Below the pieces are notes generated by a model. The model made no database searches and had not been told where the DNA came from. It saw only the letters and a program-made list of their open reading frames with translations. From Stramonita haemastoma (lineage: Eukaryota > Mollusca > Gastropoda > Neogastropoda > Muricidae), in the NCBI GenBank assembly GCA_030674155.1, contig CM060320.1:35897428-35961427 (forward strand): 64,000 nucleotides of DNA, in the 5' to 3' direction. Position numbers and translations under genes: made by a program. Position 1 is the first letter of the stretch, and every line of letters begins with the position of its first letter. Below, piece by piece: positions 41,702 to 51,787 of the stretch.

Positions 41702-43870
41702 AACACACACACACAAACACACACACAACACCACAATACAATAACATACCACACAAACACACATGCAAGCGCGTCGCACATCACAATCACACACACACAC
41801 ACACAACACACACACAACACACCAACACACACACACACACACACACACACAGACCATCTACGACACACTAAAACGGCTTGCCAAAAACTTAACTAAACCC
41901 TTAAGTCAACAAAAACATTGTGAAACAGACTTGACACACAGATTTCATAGACAGCAACTAAAGATAAGACAGGTGTCCATGAAAAAAAAAAGTCTAAAAT
42001 CAACACAAAAACAATTTCACAACAAAACTCGACACAAAACAATAAAAACATTCAACTGACACTCCCCACTTCAAAGCCCAATGACCGATCCAATCCAAAA
42101 CAAATATAATCTAGACATAGAAGAAACAAAATCTACAATCAACAAAATCCTTTCCTACACAACAGATTCAATACAAAGCATTCAGTCTACACTCACATTC
42201 CTGAGACACTGGGGGAGCAAGACGAAGCGGGTGTCTTTCGAAAGACCTGACAGGCACCCTGTGTAGCATTTCAACGCCGCCTCTCTCCTCCCTTCCTTCT
42301 CAAGGTTCAGTCCCCGGGCGAAAAGCTGGTTCCTCTCCTCTCCACTCAGCCCTGATGTGTCCCCCACATCCTCATCTGAAATTGTGCCATGCTAGTAGTA
42401 GTACTAGTTAATACTACTTGTAGTGGTGGTGGTGGTGGAGGAAGTAGAACTAGCAGTTGTACAACTTGGTTGTGGTTGTGATATTAGCAGTAGCAGTCTA
42501 GTATAGTATTTAATACTAATTCGTTGCACATTAAAAGCAGAGTAGCAGCAGTGATGAAGTAAGTGTAGTGGTACTGAATAGCAAGCAGCACCAGCGTAGT
42601 TAGTGCAGTATAGTAAAAGTATCAGTAACAACAGCAGAAGTACCTTAGAATCAATTAGTACTATTGTAGCTGTAAAACAATAATACTAAATATGATCACA
42701 TAATATTATTAATGTGACGGGGGTGGTAATGAGATTATTTCCCATGCGATCGGAATTGCCAATCGCAGTGTTGTGGATCTAAATTTAGATCCACACCTGC
42801 GAATTGTGCGACGCTCCATATCATTGAAGGGTGGTTGAAAACCCTCCATTGCATACACTTTGCCCATAGGGTAAAATGTAGTATTTATGCAGCCTCTTTT
42901 TAGAGGCCTACATTCCCAGTCTGACCATGCTGTCGTTGCCGAGAAGTTGTACTACAGAGTCGTGGCAGATCAAATATCTGTACTCTGTTACAAAGTGGCA
43001 TCGTCGTCAGGATGGAAAGAACTTAGGGCTACTGATTTGAGTGTCACGTCAAATACATTGGTCAGTACCCACTGTGCCTCGGAATGCGGCACAAAGTCAG
43101 CGGTGGTGGATGTGACGGGGTGGTAATGAGATTACTTCCTATGCGATCAGAACTGCCAATCACATCTAAATTTAGATCCACACCTAGAGTAAAATGTAGT
43201 ATTTATGCAGCCTCTTTCGAGAGGCCACATTCTCACTGTCTGACATGCTGTTGCTGCCGAGAAGTTGTACAGACCACAAACACACACAACCTCCCCCCCC
43301 CCCTCCCCCCCCACATATATATTATATACAAGACACAGACAGACACTGAGACAGACAGACAGACAGCCAGACAGACACAGACAAAAACAAACACACGTGT
43401 ACAGTACACACACCAGCACCACAAAAGCAAACAAACAAACAAAAAAGCTCAAACAAAAGCACATAAATATAAACAAAACTTACCATCAGATAGATCCATT
43501 TCAATGCCAGACTCTACAACAGAATCGGCAGAACCCACAAGGCTTTGATCTCCTTCCACAACAGCATTCTTAACATCATCATCATCACCACCACGATCAC
43601 CTTCATCATCACAATCATTGGCATCACCATCATCCACAGACTTTGCACTCATTATTGCACTGTCTTCTTGCTTTCAACATCATCATCATCCTCTTTTCTG
43701 GACTCTCTCTCCACGGTAGATTTATCCTTTACTGAAGAACTGAGATTCTCTTTGTCACTTCCACCAACATGGTTTTGGTTTGAAGTCCTTTCTATTTCAT
43801 CCCCATTAGTGTGGGATTTCGATTCGACATGAGCTGGTGTTGTGCCAGCTTGGTTAGGTAATGACTCCAT
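33367..43870 (-). CDS. CNST: Consortin (CNST) homologue (about 10 coding exons)
   Basis: Exons in transcript order: 43484-43870, 42197-42375, 41353-41383, 39016-39102, 37996-38122, 37102-37131, 35409-35517, 34653-34742, 34021-34085 and 33367-33567. After an acidic N-terminus comes a TPR-like region ([20 protein letters not shown], then [20 protein letters not shown] and EKLYYE), matching the human consortin SYFQEEDYEKAMKFIQLERL region from memory. A low-complexity segment follows, then KKQVRFHE (human KRRVRF), then a C-terminal transmembrane helix ([20 protein letters not shown]) and a short basic tail ending KHVKFV. Human consortin is a trans-Golgi protein that targets connexins. Molluscs have innexins instead, so the cargo here is open. 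KQVRF fits a PP1-docking RVxF motif (inference). Exon 1 has a frame break near 43665. The exon 6/7 junction is one base out of phase. Other junctions fit, some through alternative sites. Confidence 0.86.
33708..33795 (+). repeat. (TATC)n array
   Basis: Tetranucleotide repeat, 5' (transcript) side of CNST exon 10. Confidence 0.95.
33868..34008 (+). repeat. CAGACAGA minisatellite
   Basis: Imperfect units of GACAGACAGATGTTACAGAC. It ends about 12 bp from the donor of CNST exon 9. Confidence 0.85.
34021..34085 (-). CDS. CNST: CNST exon 9, RVxF-like motif
   Basis: TTTGCAG acceptor; [20 protein letters not shown] and K; GTGATC donor. KKQVRFHE aligns with SKRRVRFQE just before the transmembrane domain of human consortin. 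Confidence 0.84.
34653..34742 (-). CDS. CNST: CNST exon 8, Ser/Thr/Pro-rich linker
   Basis: The acceptor GGACAG|ATTCT gives [20 protein letters not shown] in phase with exon 7. The donor CACCG|GTGATG (phase 1) fits exon 9. A longer form to GACATC|GTAAAA is open but out of phase. The segment is low complexity and likely disordered. Confidence 0.68.
34865..34955 (-). mobile_element. SINE-B copy 3, truncated
   Basis: Contains only the end adjoining GGTGTCCCATAACCTAGGCC through TAGGGGCCAGCATATCATAG. It then gives way to a short imperfect repeat of CATA(CC)TATAGCAATATCA units and a second SINE-B. Confidence 0.75.
35037..35328 (-). mobile_element. SINE-B copy 4
   Basis: Near full length, GGTGTCCCATAATGTAAGTG to TGACCACTTAGCTATCCCAC, in the CNST intron between exons 7 and 8. 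Confidence 0.85.
35409..35517 (-). CDS. CNST: CNST exon 7
   Basis: GTCCAG acceptor; [20 protein letters not shown] then [22 protein letters not shown] donor, phase 1. The sequence looks like a TPR-like helical repeat (FGExHPxTxESLDLxxxLYAE). Confidence 0.83.
35608..35910 (+). repeat. (GT)n array
   Basis: Very long TG array with GCGCGC near its end; CNST intron 6. Confidence 0.97.
36221..36380 (+). repeat. (GT)n array
   Basis: Second long TG array in the same intron. Confidence 0.97.
36872..37104 (+). repeat. 115-bp tandem duplication including a splice donor
   Basis: TGTGCGCGTGCGCGTGCATG through ATGTATGTGCTGTTT(T/C)CTTACC occurs twice with period 115. The second copy ends in the GTAAGG donor of CNST exon 6; the first carries GTAAGA at the equivalent place. 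Confidence 0.92.
37102..37131 (-). CDS. CNST: CNST exon 6 (30-nt microexon)
   Basis: TTTTCAG acceptor; [15 protein letters not shown] donor. It fits exon 5 in phase but leaves two bases, whereas exon 7 needs none, so one base or an unseen microexon is missing between them. The donor has a second copy 115 bp downstream in a duplication. Confidence 0.75.
37449..37985 (+). repeat. CACAGAGAAGACATA minisatellite
   Basis: About 19-nt units (ACACAGAGAAGACATACAC) with variants lasting about 540 bp. On the coding strand it starts about 10 nt after the CNST exon 5 donor. Open in all three frames by composition. Confidence 0.95.
37996..38122 (-). CDS. CNST: CNST exon 5
   Basis: Encodes [40 protein letters not shown] and KKQ; GTGAGT donor. 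On the coding strand a 20-nt poly(C) lies 17 nt before the acceptor, and a 540-bp purine/pyrimidine minisatellite begins about 10 nt after the donor. Confidence 0.87.
38543..38870 (+). repeat. (CA)n then (GA)n then poly(G)
   Basis: CNST intron 4; CA to 38655, GA/GGA 38740-38850, G run 38854-38868. Confidence 0.95.
39016..39102 (-). CDS. CNST: CNST exon 4
   Basis: The TTCAG|ATGACAAGG acceptor gives [20 protein letters not shown] and [13 protein letters not shown] donor. An upstream TTAG at 39114 is also possible but breaks the frame. Confidence 0.87.
39250..39345 (+). mobile_element. tRNA-like SINE head fragment
   Basis: TCATGGCCAAGTGATTAAAA and GGGTTCAAATCCTGGCAGC resemble A and B boxes of a Ser/Leu-type tRNA. 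No CCA-compatible acceptor pairing is evident and the body does not continue, so I treat it as a SINE relic. Confidence 0.6.
39695..39935 (-). mobile_element. SINE-A, diverged
   Basis: Body modules AAGACGGAACAGGCTTTAAC, CAAGATGTTCTGCATGCG and GGACTTTTGGGGGAGTGGAG are recognisable. The head is eroded (CACTTTAACCACTTTTGC). Confidence 0.72.
40125..40202 (+). mobile_element. SINE 3' tail relic ending in (ACT)n
   Basis: TAAGTGGAAAGACGTTAAAC followed by TGAAGACTACTACTACTAC is the type of 3' end carried by several invertebrate SINEs (recalled). Nothing upstream but a CA array. Confidence 0.5.
40958..41305 (-). mobile_element. SINE-A, near full length
   Basis: TTTTATTTCATGGATAATGG tail, body with CAGTTTATAGTCTCAGTC, head with GAATGAGATTCAACAAGGG. 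It lies about 50 bp from CNST exon 3. Confidence 0.8.
41353..41383 (-). CDS. CNST: CNST exon 3 (31-nt microexon)
   Basis: TTTTCAG acceptor; [10 protein letters not shown] plus one base; donor GAAT|GTATCC. It joins in phase to exon 4 to give [16 protein letters not shown], the conserved TPR helix. A SINE ends about 50 bp from this exon. Confidence 0.85.
41620..41852 (+). repeat. (CA)n array
   Basis: CNST intron 2. Confidence 0.95.
42197..42375 (-). CDS. CNST: CNST exon 2, TPR-like helix A
   Basis: CAG acceptor, phase 1; encodes [38 protein letters not shown] and [14 protein letters not shown] donor, phase 0. The 3' end of the exon corresponds to ALPLCLHQIAE of human consortin. Confidence 0.88.
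42402..42660 (+). repeat. Cryptic triplet (TAG/TGG/CAG) tract
   Basis: Degenerate TAGTAGTACTAGTTAATAC and GTGGTGGTGGTGGAGG; no reading frame. Confidence 0.7.
42715..42955 (+). repeat. Duplicated segment, copy 1
   Basis: Shares GGTGGTAATGAGATTA, TCTAAATTTAGATCCACACC and GTAGTATTTATGCAGCCTCT with 43108-43272, about 390 bp away, but keeps an extra ~60 bp that copy 2 lacks. It lies in CNST intron 1. Confidence 0.8.
43108..43272 (+). repeat. Duplicated segment, copy 2 (internal deletion)
   Basis: Direct copy of 42715-42955 ending at GCCGAGAAGTTGTAC. The intervening 150 bp end in the same GATGTGACGGGG, so the two may be arms of one repeat family or a local duplication. Confidence 0.8.
43484..43870 (-). 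CDS. CNST: CNST exon 1, acidic N-terminus, frame break
   Basis: ATG at 43870 opens [17 protein letters not shown] and runs to [16 protein letters not shown]. A second frame, [13 protein letters not shown] through GIEMDLSDG, reaches a GTAAGT donor in phase 1, which fits exon 2. Either there is a small indel beside the GAT repeat (43660-43680) or translation really starts at the Met at 43652. Both halves are Asp/Glu/Ser-rich. Confidence 0.65.
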
Positions 43871-44547
43871 GGTTCTGAAATTCAGTGGTTTGGTGAAGGC
43901 ATGAAACTGTACACTCCAATGTCTGTAGTGTTCATTTTTTTTTGGTAAGGTCTGTAGTCAGCATGTGTAGATTGTGTCAGGGTTGTGATTGGTTACTCCA
44001 TCTGTAACAAATATTGTTTAAAAAAAAAATCAACTGCACTCTAGAGATTCAATTGCTGAAACTTGTGAAAGTGAATTAGAGTTACATGTTAACTACATTA
44101 TGAACATTCAGTGATTCACAGATCTGAGATCTGTGAGGGGGTCAAAAAGAAGAATCTGATTTAATTTTTTAAATATCTATTCTCTTTCCATTGATTATTT
44201 TTCAGTATTTTTGTCCAGTCTAGCATCATAACTGACTTTTTGTTGGATGGTCTGATATTTCCCAACTATCACAAAAAATAATATATATTTTTTTAAATAC
44301 CCAATTCATCTTTTGCTTTTATTTTTCACGCAGGTATCATAATTTTTTTTAAATCTGATTTCAATTTAAACATTATTTATAACCCATGTCTCATTTTTGC
44401 ATGACCTTTTGCGAGTTTTGGCACTGTCTCATATGTAAAGGGGGGGGGGGGGGGGGGATGGCTTGATGAAAAAAAACTTAAAAAGCAATAGCACTGCTTA
44501 TTCAAATTCAATGAATCATCTGGAAAGGAAAGTTTAGCTTTGACTTT

Positions 44548-44682
44548 GACACACACTTTTCAGAAGAGCAGGCCATTTTCTGCCCATGGGAACAGATGTC
44601 AAACTTTACAAAACTGTATGCACATAGGGACTGGATGTAGAAAAAGCAAATGAATGCTAAATTCCATTGTCCTCGAAATGGA

Positions 44683-44690
<8 letters not shown>
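44548..44690 (+). mobile_element. SINE-A tail fragment
   Basis: GAAGAGCAGGCCATTTTCTG, GGGAACAGATG and ACAAAACTGTATGCAC are the second half of the SINE-A body; it runs into a CA array. Confidence 0.75.
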
Positions 44691-44742
<52 letters not shown>

Positions 44743-44765
44743 GCACACACACACACAATGTGCAG

Positions 44766-44826
<61 letters not shown>

Positions 44827-46789
44827 TTAAGCATTTATTTACAAAGGCCATATATATTTTAACAACAAAGATTATGCACTGGTACATTTTAAGATTTGAT
44901 AAGGGGTTGTGGGAGAGGGAAAATGAATCTTTGAATCCAAATCTGGAGATTGTTGTTCTGTGTCCATGGCAATTGGATTGTTACTATTGATTGTTGTGCG
45001 AGTGTGTCAGTCACACGAGACAGCAGGGAAGGTCAGCAATGTCTCTAAACGTGTGTTCTTTCTCAAGCACACACTTATGTGCGTGCCTACACACATTTGT
45101 TTGTAGTCTTTTGAGAGAATTAAAATGTTTCTTGTTCTTTTTATTCTTCATAAATTTACAATTATGAACAGTAAAAATCTGAAAATTTTGGACAAAATCA
45201 GGTTACTTCCTGTACACGTGTGTCTACTCTGTTGATGTTTCTGGCAGAATATCAGGCTATTAACACTCCAACACAAGTGCACAACTCTTTCTGTCACAAT
45301 ATCTGATCCTATGTTACGACTGTAAGCGCTCTGTCCCCACCTCAAAAGATCTCACACGAGTCCATTCCTGTCACAATTTAGCCAAGTACGCTTGGGTTAG
45401 CCATGTTTATGTTCCAAACATTTCATCGACACCATTTGAGGATACAATACTTTTGGGAAATTGACTGGTTGCTGTTCATGACAGACAACTCTGAAAACAT
45501 TGCTTACTTCATCGTCGCTTATCTAAGCAGAATCATAACTAGGCCTACTTTCAGTACTGTATAGCTTCCGTGTTATTATTACTTAAGTCACCTGATGTCA
45601 CATGTTTATATTGTGTAGAGTTTGTGGTACTGCTGCATCCTTTATTTTCATCGAGCTTCTGATGGTGAGTAACAGCGATCTGATGCACACTCCATGTTGT
45701 AGTTCGTTCAAACAGGCTGGGTGCATGCACTGATGCAGTGCATTCGTCTTTGTTCTTGCTGCTGCTGCTTGCTTCTTTGTTCGTTGTAGGCAGCAACGCT
45801 CAGTTACTTGCAAGCGACTGATTATTATCCTACTACACATTATTTTGGGTTACCACTGTTGTATGAGAAGAAATCTTAGAGATCAAAGACGGAAATACAA
45901 ATAGTGAAGAGGTGCACTGATATCAATTGAAAAGTCATAAACATTCAGTTTCTCACTCACACAGTCACAGTGTATTGTTTTGTATTGTATTGCACAGTAT
46001 TTGTTGTATTCTATTGTATTTATTACTACTTTCAGCCATGGCAGATTTCTCTCCAGCATAGGCCTAATGGCCTAGCCTGCAGCTAGACCAAATCTAACAG
46101 ATCAGTGAGTGTGGTGTAAGGTCATGCAATATTATATGAGTTATGAACCTATGGCATGATAATGACTAAATGAGTCACATTGTGCTGGTGGTCAACTTTC
46201 AGTTGCTAACATGTTTAGAATCTGTATTTTGAAGAAAAAAAAACCTATTTGATAAGAAAAAAGCAGATTGAGTATGAGACAAATCTTTAAAAAAAAAAGT
46301 TCAAGATTACAAATCAAAAGCTAGACTCCAGGAAGTGACATAACCTTTGCTTCGAAAAAAGTGGTCAGGATTAGGCTTTAATCAAGTTGATACTTCAGTA
46401 CTTTAACAACGTTTATTCTATAAAGCATAATTTATTCTACATTAGTGAAACAGTCAGAAAGCACACAAATTATAGAATGTTATAAAAAAAAAGTTGTCTT
46501 GAAAAATTTACTCTTAGTCTTATCGCCATCAGATGTTTCTTTTTGATTTCCCCAAATTCACACAAACAATAACAAATTTGTATATATACATATATATATA
46601 TAAAAAATAATATCTATAATATATCTATAGATCTATATTAAGTAATATTCTCCATTTTGAAGACATTCAATAAAAATGAAACACGCAATAGTGGTAATAG
46701 TACTGGTGATGAATTTCATTACCTTTTTATTTGTCCAATGTTTGATATAAAAAAAAAACTCATAAAAGGTAGAAAAAAGCTTATTATTT

Positions 46790-46921
46790 TATTCAAATAG
46801 TTTTATAATCAGTGGTAATCTCAAAATCAACAACTTGACTCCCGCCTGCCTAAAATAACTCCTTGCAGAATAGTGGGTCATGTGCGGTCTGACTCATTTC
46901 GTGGTGGAGACCAAGGGTCAC
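46790..46921 (+). mobile_element. MITE copy 3, degraded right end
   Basis: Resembles the 3' part of copy 2 (CAACTTGACTCCCGCCTGCC, then CTCATTTCGTGGTGGAG), but the terminal repeat is split by a few extra bases before GGTCACAT. The left half is not recognisable. Confidence 0.65.
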
Positions 46922-47331
46922 ATCCAATTCACACGATGTACTTCACTTGTGTGATGGAGCAAAACTAGTGTGTACTTTGAAGTTTGATCTCTCACTCTTA
47001 GTGTTAGCCATAGGTTTCCACACTGAGTGAAACATTTTCAGCCATTACAGGGAAAGGGGGGGGGAGGGGGGTGCAATGACAAGGATGAGGATCATAATTT
47101 ACTCCAATGAATGAGTTTGAGTCATACTTTAGTCAAGAAAATGGGAGGGAAATAGTGAAGGGAGATAGCTGATCTAGCAAGAGTTGTCCAAGGTTACTTT
47201 CTCACAGTCTTGTGCAGATTTTATTTGTGCCCATGGGTACGTCATTTGTGTGAATGACTTTAGAAGCAAAATTCAGACATGTGCACATGTAAGCATACAG
47301 TGATACACACAGCACACACCAACGAACACAC

Positions 47332-47334
<3 letters not shown>

Positions 47335-47408
<74 letters not shown>

Positions 47409-47490
47409 CACACACACCACACAACACACAACAGAGTAGTCACACACAACACACAGTCACACACACACACCACACACCACACAAAAACAC
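47335..47490 (+). repeat. (CA)n array
   Basis: CA with ACA slips. Confidence 0.96.
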
Positions 47491-47492
47491 AC

Positions 47493-47705
47493 ATCAGTGC
47501 TGGCTCCACTCTCCCCAAAAGTCCTTTGGATGAGACTATAAACGAGGCCCCATGTGCGAACACATGCAGAACATCTTGGCACTGTTAAATCCTGTTCCAC
47601 TTTTTGTAAGAGTAGGCCATTGTGTGCCGTGGGGACAGATGATAAGATTTACAAAACTGCATACACAGGGGACTTGATGTAAAAAAGCAATGAGTGCTTA
47701 TTCTA
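47493..47705 (+). mobile_element. SINE-A without head
   Basis: Starts CATCAGTGCTGGCTCCACTC directly after a CA array, continues ACTATAAACGAGGCCCCATG and ends GAGTGCTTATTCTATTAT. Confidence 0.82.
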
Positions 47706-47964
47706 TTATATTTCAATATAAAATAAAGATAAAATAAATATAAAAATTAAAAAATAAATAACACACACATGTATCATGTAACAAAAAAGTGATACACACA
47801 CACATACACACACAAAAAACAGACATGAACAACTACACAACAGACACAACACACACGACACACACACCAAACCACCACACTCACACACCACTCACACACA
47901 CACCACACCACCATCCCCTCACTCACATACACACTTATCATCAGCATCCACACTTGCCTCTTTC

Positions 47965-48060
<96 letters not shown>
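47965..48060 (+). repeat. (CT)n array
   Basis: Nearly pure CT. Confidence 0.97.
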
Positions 48061-48062
<2 letters not shown>

Positions 48063-48350
48063 TCTCCACACATACAACATCAAGTACAATATATACTGGC
48101 TTGTTAATTGTTATTCATGCCAACATGTGTGCATTTCTCAATACGCCCTAAAAAAAACAAAAAAAAACAAACATAAAAAACCAAAACCAAAACCCCAAAC
48201 AAACAAGCTTAAAAAGAACCTTTTAAGTACATGTGGTAAAATTATGTAATATATGATTATATAAGATATTCTTTTTTTATTACTTTCAGTGAAGCAAGTC
48301 ACCTTCTACAGCCTCAAGTCACCAAATTCACCCACCACCAACACCTCATC

Positions 48351-48722
48351 ATGAAACCCAAGGGTTCAAAATCGACCAAGAAATATGCCCCTCTCTCCTC
48401 TCCAGCCAGTTACCAGTACAGAGATAACTCACCCATGGATGATGCAGCAGACACTGCAGCGATTCTGCCAAGGTCTGACAACGTGCATGGAATGTACAGG
48501 CCGCAGAGTTTCGGAAGGAGTGCTTTTTTCGGGATCACACTCATCGTCGTTGTCTGTCTCATCTGTGGCCCCTTGCTGATTGTGTACGCGGAGCTGATTC
48601 GTGCTGGCCTTCCACGTCGGTGAGGAAGGGAGTACGCCCCATGCTGCTTGCAAAAAGACGACTGCTGGGGAGGGTTTTGCCGACTGCCAAACCACACCGG
48701 TGACATGCAACGACAAGTGCAT
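48351..48722 (+). CDS. PLD3: PLD exon 1: tail, signal anchor, Cys-rich stalk; frame break
   Basis: [17 protein letters not shown] opens the frame, which contains the anchor helix and stops at TGA 48621. One frame over, the sequence stays open through [15 protein letters not shown] to AT|GTAAGT at 48723. Joined to exon 2 this reads [14 protein letters not shown], aligning residue for residue with CYDPCEAVLVESIP of human PLD3. An earlier donor, CGTCG|GTGAGG at 48620, is also in phase and needs no indel, but drops the cysteines. A 5'UTR acceptor (TTTCAG) lies at 48290. Confidence 0.82.
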
Positions 48723-49117
48723 GTAAGTGGTATGGGTGTGGTGTGGGGTGGGTAGGTCGGTTTGTGTGTGTGGGGTGAGGGTGTGTATACCTGTAAAGGA
48801 GCGGGAAGCTCATTTTACCTTAACTGCAAGTGAGATTCGTAATCCTTTTTGTTTTCTTTCATGAGTTTCTGTGACTTTCTCTATTTGATTTCTTCTCTTT
48901 CTTTCTGTCTCAGTCTCTCTCTCTCTCTCTCTCTCATCTCTCATCTTCTCCTCTCTTCTCCCTTTCTTTGTCTTACTGTCTCTTCTGTCTGTCTTCTCTC
49001 TTCTGTCTGTCTCAGTCTGTCTCTCTGTCTGTCTTCTGCCTGTCTTCTGCTGCCTGCTCTGTCTTCCCGCTGCTTCTGTCCTGTCTCTCTCTCTGTCTTC
49101 TCTTCTCTCTTCTCTCT

Positions 49118-49183
<66 letters not shown>

Positions 49184-51752
49184 AGTGCCTCTCACTCTCC
49201 CCAAAAGTCCTTCGGATGAGACTTTAAACCGAGGCCCCGAGTGCGAATGCACGCAGAACATCTTGCGCACACGTTAAATCCTGTTCCCTTTTCGTAAGAG
49301 TAGGCCATCATGTGCCGGTGGGAACAGATGACAATATTTACAAAACTGCAGACAACGGGACCGGATGAAAAAAAGCACATGATTGCTTATTCTGTTATCC
49401 TCATACAAAAGAAATAAATAAATAAATCTCTCTCTCTCTTTTTAGGGGACTGAATGTAGAAAAGCACATTGTGTGCCAGTGGGAACAGATGACATTTACA
49501 AAACTGCATACACATGGGGACTGGATGTAAAAAAACACATGAGTGCTTATTCCATTATCCTCGATATAAAAGAATAAATCAAATTTTTTTAAATTCTCCT
49601 CTCTCTCTCTCTTTTAAGGGGACTGAATGTAAAAAAGCACACGGGTGCTTATTCATTATCCTCGAAATATAAGAATTTGCCTTGCCTTGCCTTGTTTATT
49701 TTGCTCTCTTTCTCTATGTACTTCTACCTGTTGGTCTGTCTTTTTTTGGGTCTGTTGTTTCAGTCTCTGTCTGTGTGCCTCTGTGTGATTGTATTGTGTG
49801 TGTCTGTGTACACACATATCATGAGTGTGTGTATCTTCACCCTGCTTCCCACTCTTAACATTTTTCCCTCCCCCTTCCCTCTCCTCATTCTCTCGCCTCC
49901 CTATATATAACCGACTCCCACAAACTTTTCCCTAGAAAAAAAAAAAAAAAAAGCGCTTTGACTTGTGTACTCAACAAGATTCAGCGCTATATAAATCCCA
50001 TATATTATTATTATTATTATTATCATCATCATCATCATCATCATCATCCTCGTCGTCGTTGTCGTTGTCATTGTCGTCATCGTTGTTGTTGTTGTTGTTG
50101 TTATTATTAATATAAAATATTATTAATGTTATGTGTGTGTAGTTTTTCTCTGGTGGAGTCCATTCCCCAGAACCTGACCTTCAGGCCCAATGAAGTGGTG
50201 CACCCTTCCACTTACTCCGGCCTGAAGATGCTGCTGCAGTCAGCCAAGAAGTCGGTTCGCATCGCCTCCTTCTACTGGACTCTGAGGGGCAATGATGTGC
50301 CCTTCTTTGACGACACTGCTGATGAGGTGCGTCTTTATTTATTTTTATTTATTTATTTTATACCACTTTATGTCACAGTAGATCTCTCTGCGTGAAATTT
50401 GGGCTGCTCTCCGGAGAGAGTGCGTCGCCACAAGTGCAGCGCCTACCCATTTCCCCCCCCCCCAGGGATGGTGTCTAAACACGACACCTGTGTGCATGCT
50501 GGGTTTTTTTTTTTATAACTTTGTCATCCGCTCCTACTGGCACACGATGGCCTGCTCTTCCGAAAGGCGGAACGGGGTTTTAATGTGTGCGCAAGATGTT
50601 CTCTGTGTGTTCGCACGCGGGCCTCAGTTTATAGTCTCATCCGAATGTCTTGTTGTGTCATGTCGAGTGTGCTGTGGCTTGTTGTGTGTTTAGTATGAGG
50701 GGGTACACATGGATAGATGGAGAGAGGGGGAAATGGGTTGGAGGGAATATATTGTTATTGCTTATTGTGTTTAGTATTCAGAGGTACATGTAGAGAGAGG
50801 GGGGGGGGGCAGGGGAGGGGGTAGGAGGGGATATGTTATTGCTTATTGTGTTAAGAATGAGAGGTACACGTAAAGAGAGAGAGAGAGGGGGGGTGGGGGC
50901 AGGGGAGGGGGTAGGAGGGGATATATTATTGCTTATTGTGTTTAGTATGAGTGGTACATGTAGAGAGAGAGGGGGGGCAGGGGAGGGGGTAGGAGGGGAT
51001 ATATGTGACGCTCCACCACATAATGAGACGGAGTGCACATGAGGTCAATTTTTAGTTATTGACATGTTATTAATGTGCAATAAAGTGGCTATCAAATACA
51101 AAAAACAGATTTAAAATCAGACAATTCTGTGTAACATTATTAGAAATTGAAATGATAGACTGCAGGATGTGACAAAATGAGAAACGGGCAAGTTTATTTT
51201 AGTAACAGGTTGTCAGAATGAGTGCTTTGGTATTTTCAAAACACATTTAAAAGCAAAAGGAATAAAAATTATGCATTGATATTTCATTATAAGATAAATA
51301 AACAGATCTAGTTTAATAATCGATCAAACTCTCAAAATCGACAGCTTGACCCCCACCTGCCTTTAATGGCTCCTAGCGCAAAATTGGGTAATGTGCTAAG
51401 CGACTCATTTCGTGGTGGAGCGCCACATATATTATTGCTTATTGTGTTTAGTATGAGAGGTACATGTAGAGAGAGAGAGGGGGGCAGGGAAGGAGGTAGG
51501 AGGGGATGTATAATATACTATTGCTTATTGTGTTTAGTATGAGAGGTACACATAGAGAGAGAGGGGTAGGGGAGGGAGTAGGAGGGGATATATACTATTG
51601 CTTATTGTGTTTAGTATGAGAAGTTCACATATATAGACCGTGATGGAGAAGGGAGGGGGTAGGAGGCGTTGGATATACTACTCATTGCTTACTGTATTTA
51701 GTATGTATGCATGCATGCATGCATGCATGCGTGTGTGTGTGTGTGTGTGTGT

Positions 51753-51787
<35 letters not shown>

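Larger units (their letters stand above)
43988..48288. other. Head-to-head spacer between CNST and PLD genes
   Basis: Holds a SINE tail, CA arrays at 44688-44825 and 47335-47490, a degraded MITE end, a headless SINE-A and a CT array at 47965-48060. A CAG acceptor on the minus strand near 44005 and TTTCAG at 48290 on the plus strand suggest noncoding first exons on both sides, so the true promoters may be closer together than the ATGs. I cannot place them. Confidence 0.5.
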
